Shown piece after piece: positions 11,105 through 21,607 of a stretch of 64,000 nucleotides of DNA (positions within the stretch are counted from its first letter, which is position 1; every line of letters starts with the position of its first letter). The DNA is from Pseudoips prasinana (taxonomy: Eukaryota; Arthropoda; Insecta; Lepidoptera; Nolidae). A program made the translations under genes and the position numbers. The DNA is taken from contig OX621250.1 in assembly GCA_951640165.1 (NCBI GenBank), positions 3,658,001 to 3,722,000 of the forward strand, read 5' to 3'. The notes beneath the pieces were generated by a model, which worked only from the letters and a program-made list of their open reading frames with translations, did not search any database and had not been told where the DNA came from.

Positions 11105-12300
11105 GGCCCCACGTTATGATCGCTGCATATGTAAAGTATACAGGACGGCGTTAGGACGTGGATGGGACGGGAATCGGAACGTGGCTAGTAAACACTGATG
11201 GGGACACACACCATGACAGTAGCTCGAAAGATGGATTTGTTATTTGAAGAATTGCCTTTATGTTCTATTGCTTTAGATGACGAAGAAGCTACAGACATTT
11301 GATGAAAAGGAGTAACGGAGCGACTGCATTACCAGCGGAATCACGGACACGACGGGTCATGTACGGGGCGTCAGTGCGGGACGAGCTAAGCATCGTCTAG
11401 CTAAGCGAAGCCGTGGTTTTTTTTTTTTTAGATCCTGTCACAATATTTTCTTTTCGACTTCGACTTCGACTTCGACTTCTACTTGGACTTCGACTGTGAC
11501 TTATACTTCGACTTTGACTGTGACTTATACTTCGACTTCGACTGCGACTTATACTTCGACTTCGACTGCGACTTATACTTCGACTTCGACTTCGTCTTCG
11601 ACTTTGACTGCGACTTATACTTCGACTTTGACTTCGACTGCGACTTATACTTCGACTTCGACTGCGACTTATACTTCGACTTCGACTTCTGCATATTACT
11701 TTTACAAAATAATGTCGATGTTTCACATCTGCCAGGCGTCCCGTGACGGCTCGATTTTTTTTTTGTTTGTCAAATAACACATAAAACAATACAAAAGTAG
11801 ACCAAAAACCACGAAGGTTTGTCCGGAATACTAGGTACAAGTTCTATTTAAAACTAGCGAAACAGATATTATAATGTAAAGTAAATAATAACTAACAACC
11901 TTATTTTAACACTGACCAATTAATAACGAGACAGTAGATAACAATCTTTTTTTTTACAAACCACCCGATTACAAAGATCCTATTTATTAGTGAAGTACAA
12001 TATACGACAGATCATTCTACAGCGTGTTAAGGAAGTGTACTTTTAACGAACGTTTGATGTTTGTTTTCCAATACTTACCGTCCAATTGCGTCCGGTTAAA
12101 AACCCGTTACGAACCTCTTTTTGGCTGTAGCTTGTTCGTCATTTAAAGCAATATCAATGCCACATTTTTCCTTGTTAACAACACTACAATGATAGATCCG
12201 AGCTACTGTCACGGTGAAAGTGTGGTAAAGTCCCGTAACTGTTTACTAAACACGTCCCGTTCCGTCCCGGCCACGTCATGACAGGCCGACCATGCACGTA
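11105..12300. mobile_element. Possible DNA element with diverged inverted arms
   Basis: The left arm (about 11137-11290) and the reverse complement of the right arm (about 12130-12270) share blocks in order: 'gacgtgg..gggacgg', 'tagtaaac', 'tgacagtagctcg' and 'attgctttaRatgacgaaSa'. Both arms read TVAR....IAL(D/N)DE(E/Q)AT in one frame. Between them are a hexamer array (11452-11690) and AT-rich DNA. This is consistent with an old DNA transposon with long arms, or two inverted copies of an unknown repeat. The class is not determined. Confidence 0.4.
11452..11690. repeat. CTTCGA hexamer array (RS-coding in reverse)
   Basis: Degenerate repeats of cttcga / gacttc with interspersed 'gacttatacttcgac' variants over about 240 bp. 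On the minus strand one frame reads an Arg/Ser dipeptide domain (RSRSRSISRSRS type). The other frames are also open (Lys/Ser, Asp/Phe, Thr/Ser), as expected of a 6-bp repeat lacking stop triplets. A TAATATGCAG that could act as a splice acceptor lies just upstream on the minus strand (about 11691-11700), but no convincing donor or neighbouring exon was found. Confidence 0.85.
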
Positions 12301-12313
12301 ACATATGTGTTAC

Positions 12314-12692
12314 TGTCTCGTTGGTCTAGCGGTAGCGTGTTCACCCGCAGAGAACGAGGTCCTGGGTTCAAATCCCGGGTCGGGCCAAAAAGTAATTTTG
12401 GGACTTTTCTGTAAAAAGAAAAATTTCTCAGCATCAGCCCGACGTCTGGGAGTTGGCGGTATTATACCCCCGTGCCTTGGAGAGCACGTAAAGCCGTCGG
12501 TCCTGTACCTGACCTCTTTCCGGTCGTGTCGCCTAGGCGTCCCATCGGATCATGAGAGTGATGGAATAGAAAGTGCTCCTGTGTTTGCGCACACACTTGA
12601 GCACTATAATATGTCCCGCGCAGATGGCTAATCTCTGTTGAGACTGGCCGCCGTGGCCGAAAATCGGCTAGGAGGACATTATTATTATTATA
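12314..12692 (+). mobile_element. SINE-D copy, full length
   Basis: tRNA-derived head with A-box-like 'tggtctagcggtagcgtgt' and B-box GGTTCAAATCC near 12365-12376. A ~310-bp body follows ('cgtaaagccgtcggtcctgt', 'cggatcatgagagtgatg', 'agactggccgccgtggccg') and ends in an ATT microsatellite tail. This is the most complete SINE-D in the window. Confidence 0.8.
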
Positions 12693-12866
12693 TGTAGCGA
12701 CCTTTAGCCGTCGTTTGTATGCTCTCTTATTTTCATACGAACTGTATTGTCTGAAAGTTAATGTCATTAAAATTAGTTTCATGCTGCATAAGACACTATA
12801 TCTCAATCTTTATACACCACATATTATGAAGACTTTTATAGAATTATGTACGTAATTACGATTTAA

Positions 12867-13035
12867 CTAGATGTGCACCACGGTTTTAGCCGTGTTAAAC
12901 TTTTTTAAATTGTAGCCTATGTGTTAATCTAGGGTGTCTGCTAATTCCATACCAAAAATCGCTCCAGTCATTTAGACGTGAAGAAGTAACAAACATACAC
13001 ACTCACAAACTTTCGCCTTTGTAGTATTAATATAT
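12867..13035 (-). mobile_element. Nonautonomous Helitron (reverse)
   Basis: Reverse copy: the CTAG terminus followed by T lies at 12866-12870, preceded (in element orientation) by a short hairpin around 'acggctaaaaccgt'. The body reads 'gcgaaagtttgtgagt' as in the Helitron at 19893-20085. The 5' end is poorly defined. Confidence 0.55.
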
Positions 13036-13089
13036 TCTTTTATTTTTTAATCTTTTTTAAAAAATTACAACGGCCGCACTAGGTAAACT

Positions 13090-13262
13090 AATCCCTGTGT
13101 CGCGGGGTACTTTACAAACATATAATAGACGGACACAAACTACATCTAGACTCAGAACAACTATTTATGGGCCACACAAATAGTTGTCCAGCGCGGGACT
13201 CGAACCCGCGACACGAAGCGGCGCGGCGAGGCGACTGTCTTAGCTGCTGCGCCACACGTGCA
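13090..13262 (-). mobile_element. SINE-C copy (tRNA-derived)
   Basis: Reverse copy with a well-preserved B-box (GGGTTCGAGTCCCGC in element orientation, near 13195-13209) and the 'tgcgccacacgtgca' head at the high-coordinate end. Confidence 0.8.
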
Positions 13263-13302
13263 GTCATTAGTGTGATAGTATGATTTGTTTCCTTATTTTT
13301 TA

Positions 13303-13338
13303 AGATAAGATAAGATAAGATAAGATAAGATAAGATAA
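13303..13338. repeat. TAAGA microsatellite
   Basis: Seven tandem TAAGA-type units. They form the 3' tail of the non-LTR element on the minus strand (13303-14262). Confidence 0.9.
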
Positions 13339-13643
13339 GTCTTTATTTGCCTTAAACATGGTATGATGGTGTTACAAATGGTTACATATTGTGTTCCACA
13401 TGTTTAGCTTACAAAAAAATGTAAAAATTGCATGCAAAATAATTAATAATATATGTCAATATACAAATAAAACTTAAAATTTATACAATATAATCACAAT
13501 AATTAATTAATCTGGTAATATTAATTCAATATAATTGTAAAAATTGGTCAAGATCAAATTTTAAACATTATTAAGTATGCATATAGTTAAATATTAAAAA
13601 ATTACATTGTGTGCATATTATTCTTTAAAAGGTTCATTTTATT

Positions 13644-14255
13644 TTAAATCCTTGATGTCATAGAAATTATGAATGCTGAGCCATTTGTACAATTTGTTTT
13701 AAATAAGTTTTTGTTGTTTATTAATTTTAACTCTTTGGGTATCTTGTTGTATATTCTAACACACATTGCAAGACAACTTTTAGAATACTTATCTGATTTA
13801 GGAATATCTTGTAATACCAGTCTGTGTGCATCCCTTTTTAATCTCGAATTTACTTCATAAGCTTTTTGAAACAATGTTTTATTATTATACACAAAGTTAC
13901 AAATTTCATACATGTAGAGACAAGGAAGTGGTAATATGCCTAGACTCTTAAAGAGTGGTTCACATGACATATCAGGACGGATTCCACCAATAGCCCTAAC
14001 GCATTTTTTTTGGGCAATGAATACTCTATTTTTATCTGTGCTGTTTCCCCATATCATCAGTCCATAACGTAATATGGATTCGATATAGGCGTGGTACGAT
14101 ATAATAGCCGTTTTCTTATTTACGACGTTCTTAACTTGACTAAGGGCATATACAAATTTGTTAATCCTATTACATAAATTATCTATGTGAATTTTCCAAT
14201 TTAAGCCCTCGTCTATAAGTAATCCCAAGAATTTAGTTTGTGCGACTTCTTTCAA
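13644..14255 (-). CDS. Reverse transcriptase C-terminal part, Jockey-like (partial)
   Basis: 203 residues. It starts inside the fingers/thumb region with KFLGLLIDEGLNWKIHI, the conserved 'FLG(V/I)xxDxxLxWxxHI' block that follows the RT catalytic core in Jockey-type elements. YIESILRYGLMIWGNS and a KKCVRAIGG segment follow, the usual post-RT signature. The catalytic YxDD core and the endonuclease are absent, so the fragment is inactive. It ends with a short basic tail and TAA-type stop, followed by the element's 3' UTR. The Met used as start is internal to the original polyprotein. There is no in-frame stop, which implies fairly recent insertion. Confidence 0.8.
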   Translation of the reverse strand: MKEVAQTKFLGLLIDEGLNWKIHIDNLCNRINKFVYALSQVKNVVNKKTAIISYHAYIESILRYGLMIWGNSTDKNRVFIAQKKCVRAIGGIRPDMSCEPLFKSLGILPLPCLYMYEICNFVYNNKTLFQKAYEVNSRLKRDAHRLVLQDIPKSDKYSKSCLAMCVRIYNKIPKELKLINNKNLFKTNCTNGSAFIISMTSRI

Positions 14256-14262
14256 TCTGTCG

Positions 14263-15580
14263 TGTGTTCAATTTTACAACGTATAATCAAAATAGTGTAT
14301 ATTATGAACTACGTAAATTATCTAAATAGTATAATTTAAAGTTGCATAGCTACGTTGATATTATACTCTACTTTTGTTACACGTTGTATAGAAGATATGT
14401 TTGATAAATAACTGGTTGATAGATTGCTACTTTTTTTAATAAATTGTGATCTATACTGCACACATAATAATATAAAATGTCTGAGTCATTTTACAGCGGC
14501 CTACTGCGCCATCTATTAGCACATTCTAAAACGTCTTACCAAATTTATTCCCGGAGCCTGGAGACAATTCCTTCAGCACTACAGGATGTTTTACTGCGTT
14601 CACACGCCGATTGGAGGCGCTAGGTTCTCGTTTTCTCCTCGGTTGCTCAACTGGAAGAACTCTGCGCCGCTTCTTTGGGAGTTTTGATCGTGCCTGTAAT
14701 AGATGGCGCTAATTTTATATTTGGTTTACAACAATTAGGTTTTCTGTTTTCTGACGCTTGGTTAAATATAGTGCGTTAACGTGAGATGCCCAAAATAGAT
14801 CAAAGGATAAAGTGAAAATCTTATTGTTTTGGTTGAGTTGCAAAAATTTAAACTTTAATATCAATACTTTACGGCATGTTTCAAATTCATTTATATCGTT
14901 ACAGTGCAGGGAATAAAAACTGTATTCAATCTTTATGGTATGTAAAGTTACGGTAAAGTTAAACAAAATTTGTCAACTATTTGTAAGGACTCCAACAGAT
15001 GGCGTTTAACACGCCATCTGTACACGCTGTTGCTTCAGATTTTTAATAGATCTCGCTACTCAATACAGATGTTACTTGTTGTTATCTTCCTCACACATCA
15101 ATGACTCCTAATCACAAAGTTATGAAAAGATTTTCATACAATTTTATATTGAATGACTTTCTGTAATATGAACATCCATCACAAAATGAAAGGATTTCCT
15201 TATATTCTATGCAATATGGCAGAAAAACTTACAATGAGGATATTGAAGGGAATTTCAATTAGGGTGTGACGTTGGCAAAATAAATATATTCAAGAAAAAG
15301 GGTATCACGGAGTATTATTAACAACATTTCTATCAACAAGTTCGGAGGTTAAATCCTAAGTGCCTTTGTATTCTACGATAGGTATTATTAGTATCCGACA
15401 TGATGTTTGCATAAATAATCCTTTATTAATGTATTTTAAAAAGTGACATTAGCGCCTAAAATGTTAATAATGAATGTATAAAGAGCGAATAGGTAAGTGA
15501 TTTGTGGAGTGTTTTTTATTATTTATTTATATACTTTATCATATGAGCACTTGGTTCATTCATTCATCTTGGTGAGTCTC
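14263..15580. other. Intergenic stretch with short structures
   Basis: No coding signal. A small palindrome, CAGATGGCGT with its complement ACGCCATCTG, lies at about 14997-15021. A moderately GC-rich block at 14560-14700 is not matched elsewhere in the window. The rest is AT-rich. Confidence 0.4.
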
Positions 15581-15584
15581 ACGG

Positions 15585-15790
15585 TTGTTTAAGGAGTTTA
15601 AAAGGCTTCAAATATGACCTAACGGCCATAGCCAATACCAATATCTTAACATGCTCACTGAAGCTCGGAAATGTTAAAAGTATATACCATTTCGAGGGTC
15701 ACTCATCTATGGACTGACCGTGGGTTGCAGCGCTTAAACACACCGATTATTAACGTATCGGTAAAGAATAATTATCAGAGTAATTAGCTA
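15585..15790 (+). repeat. Family P diverged repeat
   Basis: Shares 'gtcactcatctatggactgaccg' type sequence and the following 'cttaaacacaccgat' with 6890-6930. Strongly decayed. Confidence 0.4.
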
Positions 15791-15892
15791 TGAACGCTCA
15801 TATTCTTAAATGTTATTGGTTACTCAGTAATCTCCACTAAGTCGCATTACGTTAGTTATCATTGTTTAACTAGCCTGTCCAAAGGGTACAAC

Positions 15893-16115
15893 TTAAAGGG
15901 GAAGACCTCGTAGAACATGCTCTGACCAAATCGGAGATGTTCTCAAAAAGGCCAGGTCAGAAATACCCTAAGCCATATATGAAGAATGTAATGACAGTAA
16001 ACAAGGCTAGATAGGATAGAGGTGCGCAAAGATCGTTTTGAATGGAAATCCGTGGTCCCTGCCTACTCCTCTGCGGAACAGGCATGAGTTTATGTATGTA
16101 TGTATATTGTCATTG
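15893..16115 (+). mobile_element. Family G non-LTR 3' remnant with TATG tail
   Basis: One frame reads a GRPRRTCSDQIGD block, and another the DR..EWKS-type terminal segment, both broken by stops and frameshifts. It ends in repeated TATG. This is the decayed C-terminus and tail of a non-LTR element. Best comparison copy: 27353-27541. Confidence 0.65.
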
Positions 16116-16839
16116 GTCACATCTTTAACTGCAAGCTTTAAGATTAATTAGCTAAAGGTTGGTCAAAACTCATAGATTTGGATCATAGTCGCCAACGTAA
16201 TATCCAGCTGTTACTTTTGATGGCTAGGGAGATACTCGAAAGGCGAAATTCAATTGAGTGGCTAAAATTATCCAATAAAATCAATGAATGCTATAATCAA
16301 CTAGTGTTTAGCCATGCGTTTGACATTACATTGACATTGGCATTATAAAACTAATCAACTTGTGGAACGTCACCATGTGAATTTCCATTCAATTTAATTC
16401 GGGCTGTTATTATAAGTCAAAGTGTTGAGAATCCTCATTTTCAAACATGTACCAATACTAAGCATCCAATTTTTTAACACATCCATGTAAAATATTTTCC
16501 CAAAGTAAGTATATCTAAACATGTAAAACTTATACAGAAATACTCCCGAAGTATTCTTGTTTACAAAAACAATATTTACCACTTGTAATCAGCATCTTAC
16601 AAACAAACAGATTTCAATTACTCGCGAGTGAACGGAATGAACGAATTTTGTATGCTACGTAAATGAATGATATTTACATTGGAAATGCTTGTGATAATGT
16701 ACAGGCTAAGCTATCAGCGTTATTAAGTATAATACCTAGAACAGTGAAGAGTTTAGCGTTTAGTTTTTCTCTATCTGTTGATAAAGCGAAAACACGTAAT
16801 TCTTTGGTCGCGTTATTACTTTACTCTAACCCAAAGAAG

Positions 16840-17489
16840 GAGGTAATCCACGAAGGGCACCCATCTGAATGGCACCTGCGCGAATGGCACCTAGCCTAGT
16901 CCATGAAAGGCACCTATCAATACTTTTGGCAGGTGCTCTTCTTGGATTCAATTTATTTTTTGCATTCTTGTCTACGAAAGGCACCTACGTCAACCGTTCC
17001 AGTAACCTAGGTTATTAAATGAAAGATATCGATAAAAATCACTATATATATCGTCCACGGACTAGGCTAGGTACCGACGAGAGTACGACCGCGAACGCGT
17101 CGCGACCACCAGCGCCCTCCATGACCCTTAGTTTGCATTCGATCCGATGAATGCCCACTCCGGACCTAAACCGGTAGCAAGGCCCGCGTCGCGCATTAAC
17201 GTAGAGCGACAATTGCACAAAAATCCCCTAAAAATCATGATATCTCGCCCTCTCCACGTCAGTATCCGCCCAGAGCCGAGGTTCGAGCCCCACAGGGGGC
17301 GCCCTCCGGCGCGGGTACTTAGTTTGTAGTTTGAATTTTGCTAGGCGGTTAGAGCCCACGCTCACCCCTACTGTCCGGTGAAGCAGTAAAAGCCGAGAGG
17401 CTAACTGCACACGTCACGTTATAAAAAAAAAAAAAAAAAAAAAACTAGGCTAGGTGCCATTCAGAAGGGTGCCCTTCGTGGACTACCTC
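16840..17489. mobile_element. hAT-like nonautonomous element (MITE) carrying a retroposed insert
   Basis: The 37-bp terminal inverted repeats start GAGGTARTCCACGAAGGGCA, with about 35 of 37 positions matching. They are flanked by an 8-bp direct duplication, CAAAGAAG, at 16832-16839 and 17490-17497. Several subterminal GAAWGGCACCT motifs lie inside the left arm (16870-17000). The 8-bp duplication and subterminal repeats are typical of hAT elements. Without the later insert (17073-17455) the element would be about 270 bp. No transposase is present. Confidence 0.8.
17073..17443 (+). mobile_element. Retroposed GC-rich insert with poly(A) tail
   Basis: A ~350-bp GC-rich sequence ends in about 21 A residues (17423-17443). 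It is flanked by an exact 12-bp duplication, ACTAGGCTAGGT, at 17061-17072 and 17444-17455. Poly(A) plus a long target duplication marks LINE-mediated retroposition. The body has a B-box-like GGTTCGAGCCC near 17280 but no clear A-box at the start, so it may be a SINE, a truncated non-LTR 3' UTR or a processed non-coding transcript. It matches nothing else in the window. Confidence 0.75.
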
Positions 17490-17522
17490 CAAAGAAGTAC
17501 CTACAATTTCTACGGTTTATTT

Positions 17523-17650
17523 TTTAAATGATAGCTATGCAAATGAGCAAATGGGTCAGCTGATGGCAAGTGATCACCGCCGCCTATGGACACTTGCAAC
17601 ACCAAATGAGCCGCAAGTTTGTTGCCGGACTTTAAGAAAGGCATAGATTT
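17523..17650 (+). repeat. Family S repeat fragment
   Basis: A diverged copy of 8131-8285 ('gggtcagctgatggcaagtg', 'ttgttgccggactttaag'). Confidence 0.5.
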
Positions 17651-18170
17651 GTTTTTTACAGGTTTCCATGTTATACCGGATCGAAAATACCTCCTGCTTT
17701 TGTATAGCAGGTTACCTATAAACCTAAACTTCTTCTAAGAACTAAAACGTTAAATTATACATAATTTATTTGTTTTTAACAGCATTAAATAAAAATCGTC
17801 AAAACTACTAGTACTAAATTCTCAACTTGTTTTGACCTCTCGGGTTGAAGTACTTCTTGTTAGCATAAATCCACTACATTTTCCACAAAATAGTAGTACC
17901 ATAAAACGTAAGCACTTTGCACAGTCGCCGTCACATCAATAGATCCATTACACTATAAAAAACACCCTTACAAGCTACGTAATAAAAGCTATATTAAGTC
18001 AAAGTGTAAATAGGGAGGTGACGTGAATAGTTCTGTCATATTCATTATAAACGTGCGTGGACCCGTGGACTATTATCTCGTGATTTAATATGTTGGTGCA
18101 TCTTTTGACACATTTCGTTATTACTATATTCAGTGTATAAGGAAAACTAAGGGCCTGCTTTGAAAATGAA

Positions 18171-18420
18171 GAGCCTGTTGGCGTGGTTGGCAAATGCTTG
18201 CTTTTCACGCTGGAGGTCGTGGATTCGATTCCCACCCAGGACAGATATTTGTGTGCATGACCATGTCTGTTTGGCCTGAGTCTGGGTGTAATTTATCTAT
18301 ATAAGTATGTATTTTCAAAAGTAGTATATCAGTTATCTGGTTTCCATAGTACAAGCTCTGCTTGGTTTGGGATCAGATGGCAGTGTGTAAGTAATGTCCC
18401 AGGATATTATTATTCTTATT
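18171..18420 (+). mobile_element. SINE-B copy (tRNA-derived)
   Basis: Head 'ggcgtggttggcaaatgc' (A-box region) and B-box GGATTCGATTCC near 18220-18232. The body with 'gtctgtttggcctgagtct' and 'aagctctgcttggtttggga' follows, ending in a TATTATTAT tail. Confidence 0.8.
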
Positions 18421-18469
18421 ATGTCCCCACGGACGATGTTATTGATTAACGACAAACAAGTCGTTAAAG

Positions 18470-18800
18470 CCATGGCCAGTGGCTCTGACCGGTGAGGTTA
18501 AGCACTTAGAGACAAGGACAATCTATGGATGGGTCACTGTTAAAGTGGTTTATTTTCTGAGCGTCTTCGTCCTCCCGATGATACGGTAATCTGTCGGTCC
18601 CGGTTGAGGTCATAAGACAGTCACTAAGCAGATCTACAGAAGGACATGGTTTATCGACTTCCAGAGTTACTTAAGCCTCCCAGTAACTGAGAACAACTCT
18701 TACACAAGGTTAACAACTACCCTTAAAACAATTTGTCGGTCACCCATCTATAGACTGACCATATGCAGATGCTTTCCTAGGCAATCACTTACGGACTGGT
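18470..18800. repeat. Family P diverged repeats, both orientations
   Basis: Forward block 'gtcacccatctatagactga' at 18727-18747 and a reverse-oriented related block at 18520-18545. The fragments are too decayed to assign. Confidence 0.35.
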
Positions 18801-19069
18801 GACTCCACCTAGTTGATACTTTTTTTATTGACTTTTGTACAACATTTTTCGAATAATAGGTTTATCCGCAAACATGATATGGTCGAGAATAATCGATACA
18901 GATTTTTATGGTAATGATTTAATCTTAAAATCCAGAGATGATACTGTGGGATATATTTATATGAAAAAACCCGGTGGTTATATAATGAAAATGAATGTTG
19001 TAAATTTATAGACACAAAATAAAAATTTACCGTGATAGACCACACGACTATAAAACTTACATATACTAA

Positions 19070-19302
19070 ACGGCGGAAAAAGTGGCTATGAGAAAAAGAG
19101 AAAAAAGAAACAAGTGTTGGCACTTCTCTCTCTTGCTCTTACAGTAATATTACGTAATTCTCTCCCTTTCTATCTACACTAAGTTATGTCTTCCTCTCAA
19201 CGTCCGTTCACCTGGCACAATCATGCTTTTTGTAACGCTCTGGCCACGCATTCACCAGCTTACTCACCAAGTCAAGCGTGCTTGCAAAAGAAGCTTTACT
19301 TC
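19070..19302 (-). mobile_element. Family N MITE copy (reverse)
   Basis: Matches 23216-23442, 49228-49790 and 55898-56140 in reverse: 'ggctatgagaaaaagagaaa' at one side, 'cattcaccagcttactcacc' and 'gaagctttacttc' at the other. The family has short GAAGTAAAACTTC-like ends. Confidence 0.55.
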
Positions 19303-19340
19303 AAAAACTCTCTTTTTGTGAGGAAGTTAAATATCTACAT

Positions 19341-19560
19341 CATCATCGAGTCAGCCAAAAGGCTTCGTCGAGGAACAATTTGGGGGATATGCCATAATCA
19401 CGAATTTAGCAGTCCTGAACCTCAAACTATGGCACACCTGTTAACATGTTCTGTGTGCCCTAATGCACGTTACAAGAACTAATGGACGCTACTGACAACG
19501 TTCAACTCGTAGCTGAATTCTAGACTGACTTAATTTAGATTGCCATCGACACGCTAAGAA
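19341..19560 (+). pseudogene. Non-LTR retrotransposon RT C-terminal remnant
   Basis: The frame covering 19341-19482 reads CHNHEFSSPEPQTMAHLLTC followed by SVCP: the Cys/His cluster with the TM-x-HLL-x-C core of the RT C-terminal zinc region. After the stop, the sequence continues 'attgccatcgacacgctaag', parallel to TIDTIRRRR at 330-360. It is an older relative of the remnant at 1-375. Only the C-terminus remains, and it is broken by stops. Confidence 0.6.
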
Positions 19561-19701
19561 GAATAAGCAGACCGGTTGGCAGTCATAGAGGTGTTCCTGC
19601 CCATACTCTGGCAGACATTCCCTTACAACGACTTCTATGTCCCCGACGTAATAAAATGGGAGTTTCATATTAAATACATTTACCATAGGTATTATGCGTT
19701 T

Positions 19702-19822
19702 GGGTGTAATTTATCTATAATATTTATAAATAAATATGTTTACCAGTTGTCTGTTTGCCATACAGGCTGCCGAGTTGGGGACAGATGGCAGAGTGTTAGT
19801 TGTCCAAAGATATTTATTATGT
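19702..19822 (+). mobile_element. SINE-B 3' fragment
   Basis: Diverged 3' half of SINE-B: 'gggtgtaatttatctataa', a 'ccagttgtctgtttgccata' block, and 'gacagatggcagagtgt' before a TATTATG tail. Confidence 0.5.
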
Positions 19823-19892
19823 ATGTATATTATGAAAAAATCGATTATTTATCGAATATTACTATTTGCCTTACTACGTGCCTCAAAAGATA

Positions 19893-20085
19893 TCCTACTA
19901 ATATTATAAATGCGAAAGTTTGTGAGTATGGATGGATGTAGGTATGGTTGTTTGTTACTCTTTCGCTCAAAAACTACCCAACGGATTTTGATCAAACTTT
20001 GTAATAATACAGCTTATACATCCGAATAACACATAGGCTATAATTTATAAATTTTAACGCGGGTAAAACCGCTGGGCACGGCTAG
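19893..20085 (+). mobile_element. Nonautonomous Helitron
   Basis: 5' TCCTACTAATATTATAAATG after A; body 'gcgaaagtttgtgagtatgg', 'aacggattttgatcaaactt', 'acacataggctataattt'; near-terminal hairpin GCGGGTAAAACCGC; then CTAG followed by T. These are standard Helitron ends (TC...hairpin...CTRR|T), with no target duplication. Confidence 0.8.
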
Positions 20086-20359
20086 TATTTCATAGTTGAA
20101 ATCCCGTTCCATATCAAAATTTACACCCACTCTACATGCAATTACAATCCAATCTTACGTATTGGATCCATTTTCCGCATTTACTGACGCAATTCGATTA
20201 GATTAATTGATTGGTTCCTTGAATTGCATCACATGGCTTCATAAGTGAAGGTTGATTTGAAGTTTAAGGTCAAGTTCTTGAGAACATGGAAATTGCACTT
20301 AAGCACATGTGTGGGTAGATTTTAATCAATCAAGCGCAGCCTATGCATTTATTACTTAA

Positions 20360-20677
20360 CTAGCTGTGCCCCGCGGTTTTACCCGCGTTAAACTTTATAA
20401 ATTATCACAGCTCCTCCCCGTGATAGCGTGATAATATGTAGCCTATATGTTGACCCGACCTCTTAGTAATATTCATGCAAAATTTGAAGTAAATCCATGC
20501 AGTACTTTTTGAGTTTAGCCCGGACATACATACAGACAAACAGATAAACAGAAAAAAAATCTAATAACTATAGTTTTGGCTTCGATGTCGATTGTAGATC
20601 ACGCCCTTGGGAATTCTTTTAAAAAAAATATGCAATGTACAGTTTTGACTTTCCTACGGTTTTATTATATGTATAGA
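20360..20677 (-). mobile_element. Nonautonomous Helitron (reverse)
   Basis: Full-length reverse copy of the 48082-48401 type: CTAG terminus at 20360-20363, hairpin CGCGGGTAAAACCGCG just inside, and the TCTATACATATAATAAAA start at 20677. About 318 bp. Confidence 0.85.
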
Positions 20678-20683
20678 TTAAAG

Positions 20684-20995
20684 CCTGCCTCGTTGGTCTA
20701 CCGTGTTCAACCACAAATAACGAGGTCCTGGGTTTAAATCCCGGGTCGGGCCATACAATGATTTTGGTTTTTTTTTTGTAAAAATTGCAGTATCAGCTTG
20801 TAGTTTGGGAATTTGCTGTATTATAACCCGTGCCGCAGAGTTTCCGGTCGTGTCGCTAGTTGTGCCATCGGATCATGAGAGTGATGTAATAGAAAGTGCC
20901 CCCATGTTTGCGCACACACTTGTGCACTATAACATGTCCCACGCAGATGACTAGTCTCCATTAATACTGACCACCGTGGATGAAATTCGACCGTA
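20684..20995 (+). mobile_element. SINE-D copy
   Basis: Head 'ctcgttggtctaccgtgttc', B-box GGTTTAAATCC near 20731, then a shortened body lacking the middle ~60 bp compared with 12314-12692. Its end abuts a second, reverse copy (21024-21262). Confidence 0.75.
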
Positions 20996-21023
20996 CGACT
21001 TCGGTTCGACGAATTTGATTCAC

Positions 21024-21262
21024 TGTCATCATCCGATGCGAGGACTAGCAACATGCCCAGAACGAGGTCAGGTATAAGACCGGAGGCTTTACGTGCTCTC
21101 CGAGGTACATAAATACTGACAATTCCCAGACTAAAAGCTGGTACTGTGGATTTTATTTTACAGATAAATCCCAATATCACTCTTTGGGCCAACTTGGGAT
21201 TTGAACCCAGGACCGCATTATCTATGGTTAAAACAGCACTGCTAGACCAATGAGGCAGCCCG
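21024..21262 (-). mobile_element. SINE-D copy (reverse)
   Basis: Reverse copy with the head ('aatgaggcagcc' as complement) at 21262 and the B-box region at about 21190-21205. It faces the copy at 20684-20995 tail to tail. Confidence 0.75.
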
Positions 21263-21351
21263 TTACGTTGTTCCACTAATTTGGGAAAAGTAACATCAAA
21301 CATTTCTCCACCAAAAGTTACTTCGATTCTAATGCACCTGTAGACTTACTC

Positions 21352-21607
21352 ATCTATTAATAATAATATCTGGGGACAATGTCACACAGATCATCCTAGC
21401 CCCAAACTAAGCAAAGCTTGTACTATGGGTACCAGGCGACGATATACATACTTATATAGATAGATAAATACTTATATACATAGAAAACATCCATGACTCA
21501 GAAACAAATATTCGTGCTCATCACACAAATATTTGCACTTACCGGGATTCGAACCCAGGACCACCAGCTTCGTAGGCAGGATCACTACCAACTAGGCTAC
21601 GGTGACC
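21352..21607 (-). mobile_element. SINE-A copy (reverse)
   Basis: Reverse copy of the commonest SINE here: head GTCACCGTAGCCTAGTTGGT at 21607 downward, B-box GGGTTCGAATCC near 21545-21557, and the tail 'tcacacagatcatcctagcc' with a TAATAATAT end at 21352. Confidence 0.85.

Larger units (their letters stand above)
13303..14262 (-). mobile_element. 5'-truncated Jockey-like non-LTR retrotransposon
   Basis: A ~200-residue open frame (13644-14255, see CDS) is followed by a ~340-bp AT-rich 3' UTR and a TCTTA microsatellite tail. This is the normal 3' structure of a Jockey-superfamily element truncated during reverse transcription. Target duplications were not resolved. Confidence 0.75.

Noticed and set aside
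11397..11840. 147-residue Arg/Ser-rich protein on the minus strand
   Set aside because: As a free-standing gene it has no credible support: the 6-bp repeat leaves several frames open at once. Kept only as a repeat and a possible exon question.
12314..12390. tRNA-like sequences with A and B boxes (also in every SINE-A, -B, -C copy)
   Set aside because: They recur with identical downstream bodies and tails and do not form a clean acceptor stem, so they are SINE heads and not tRNA genes.
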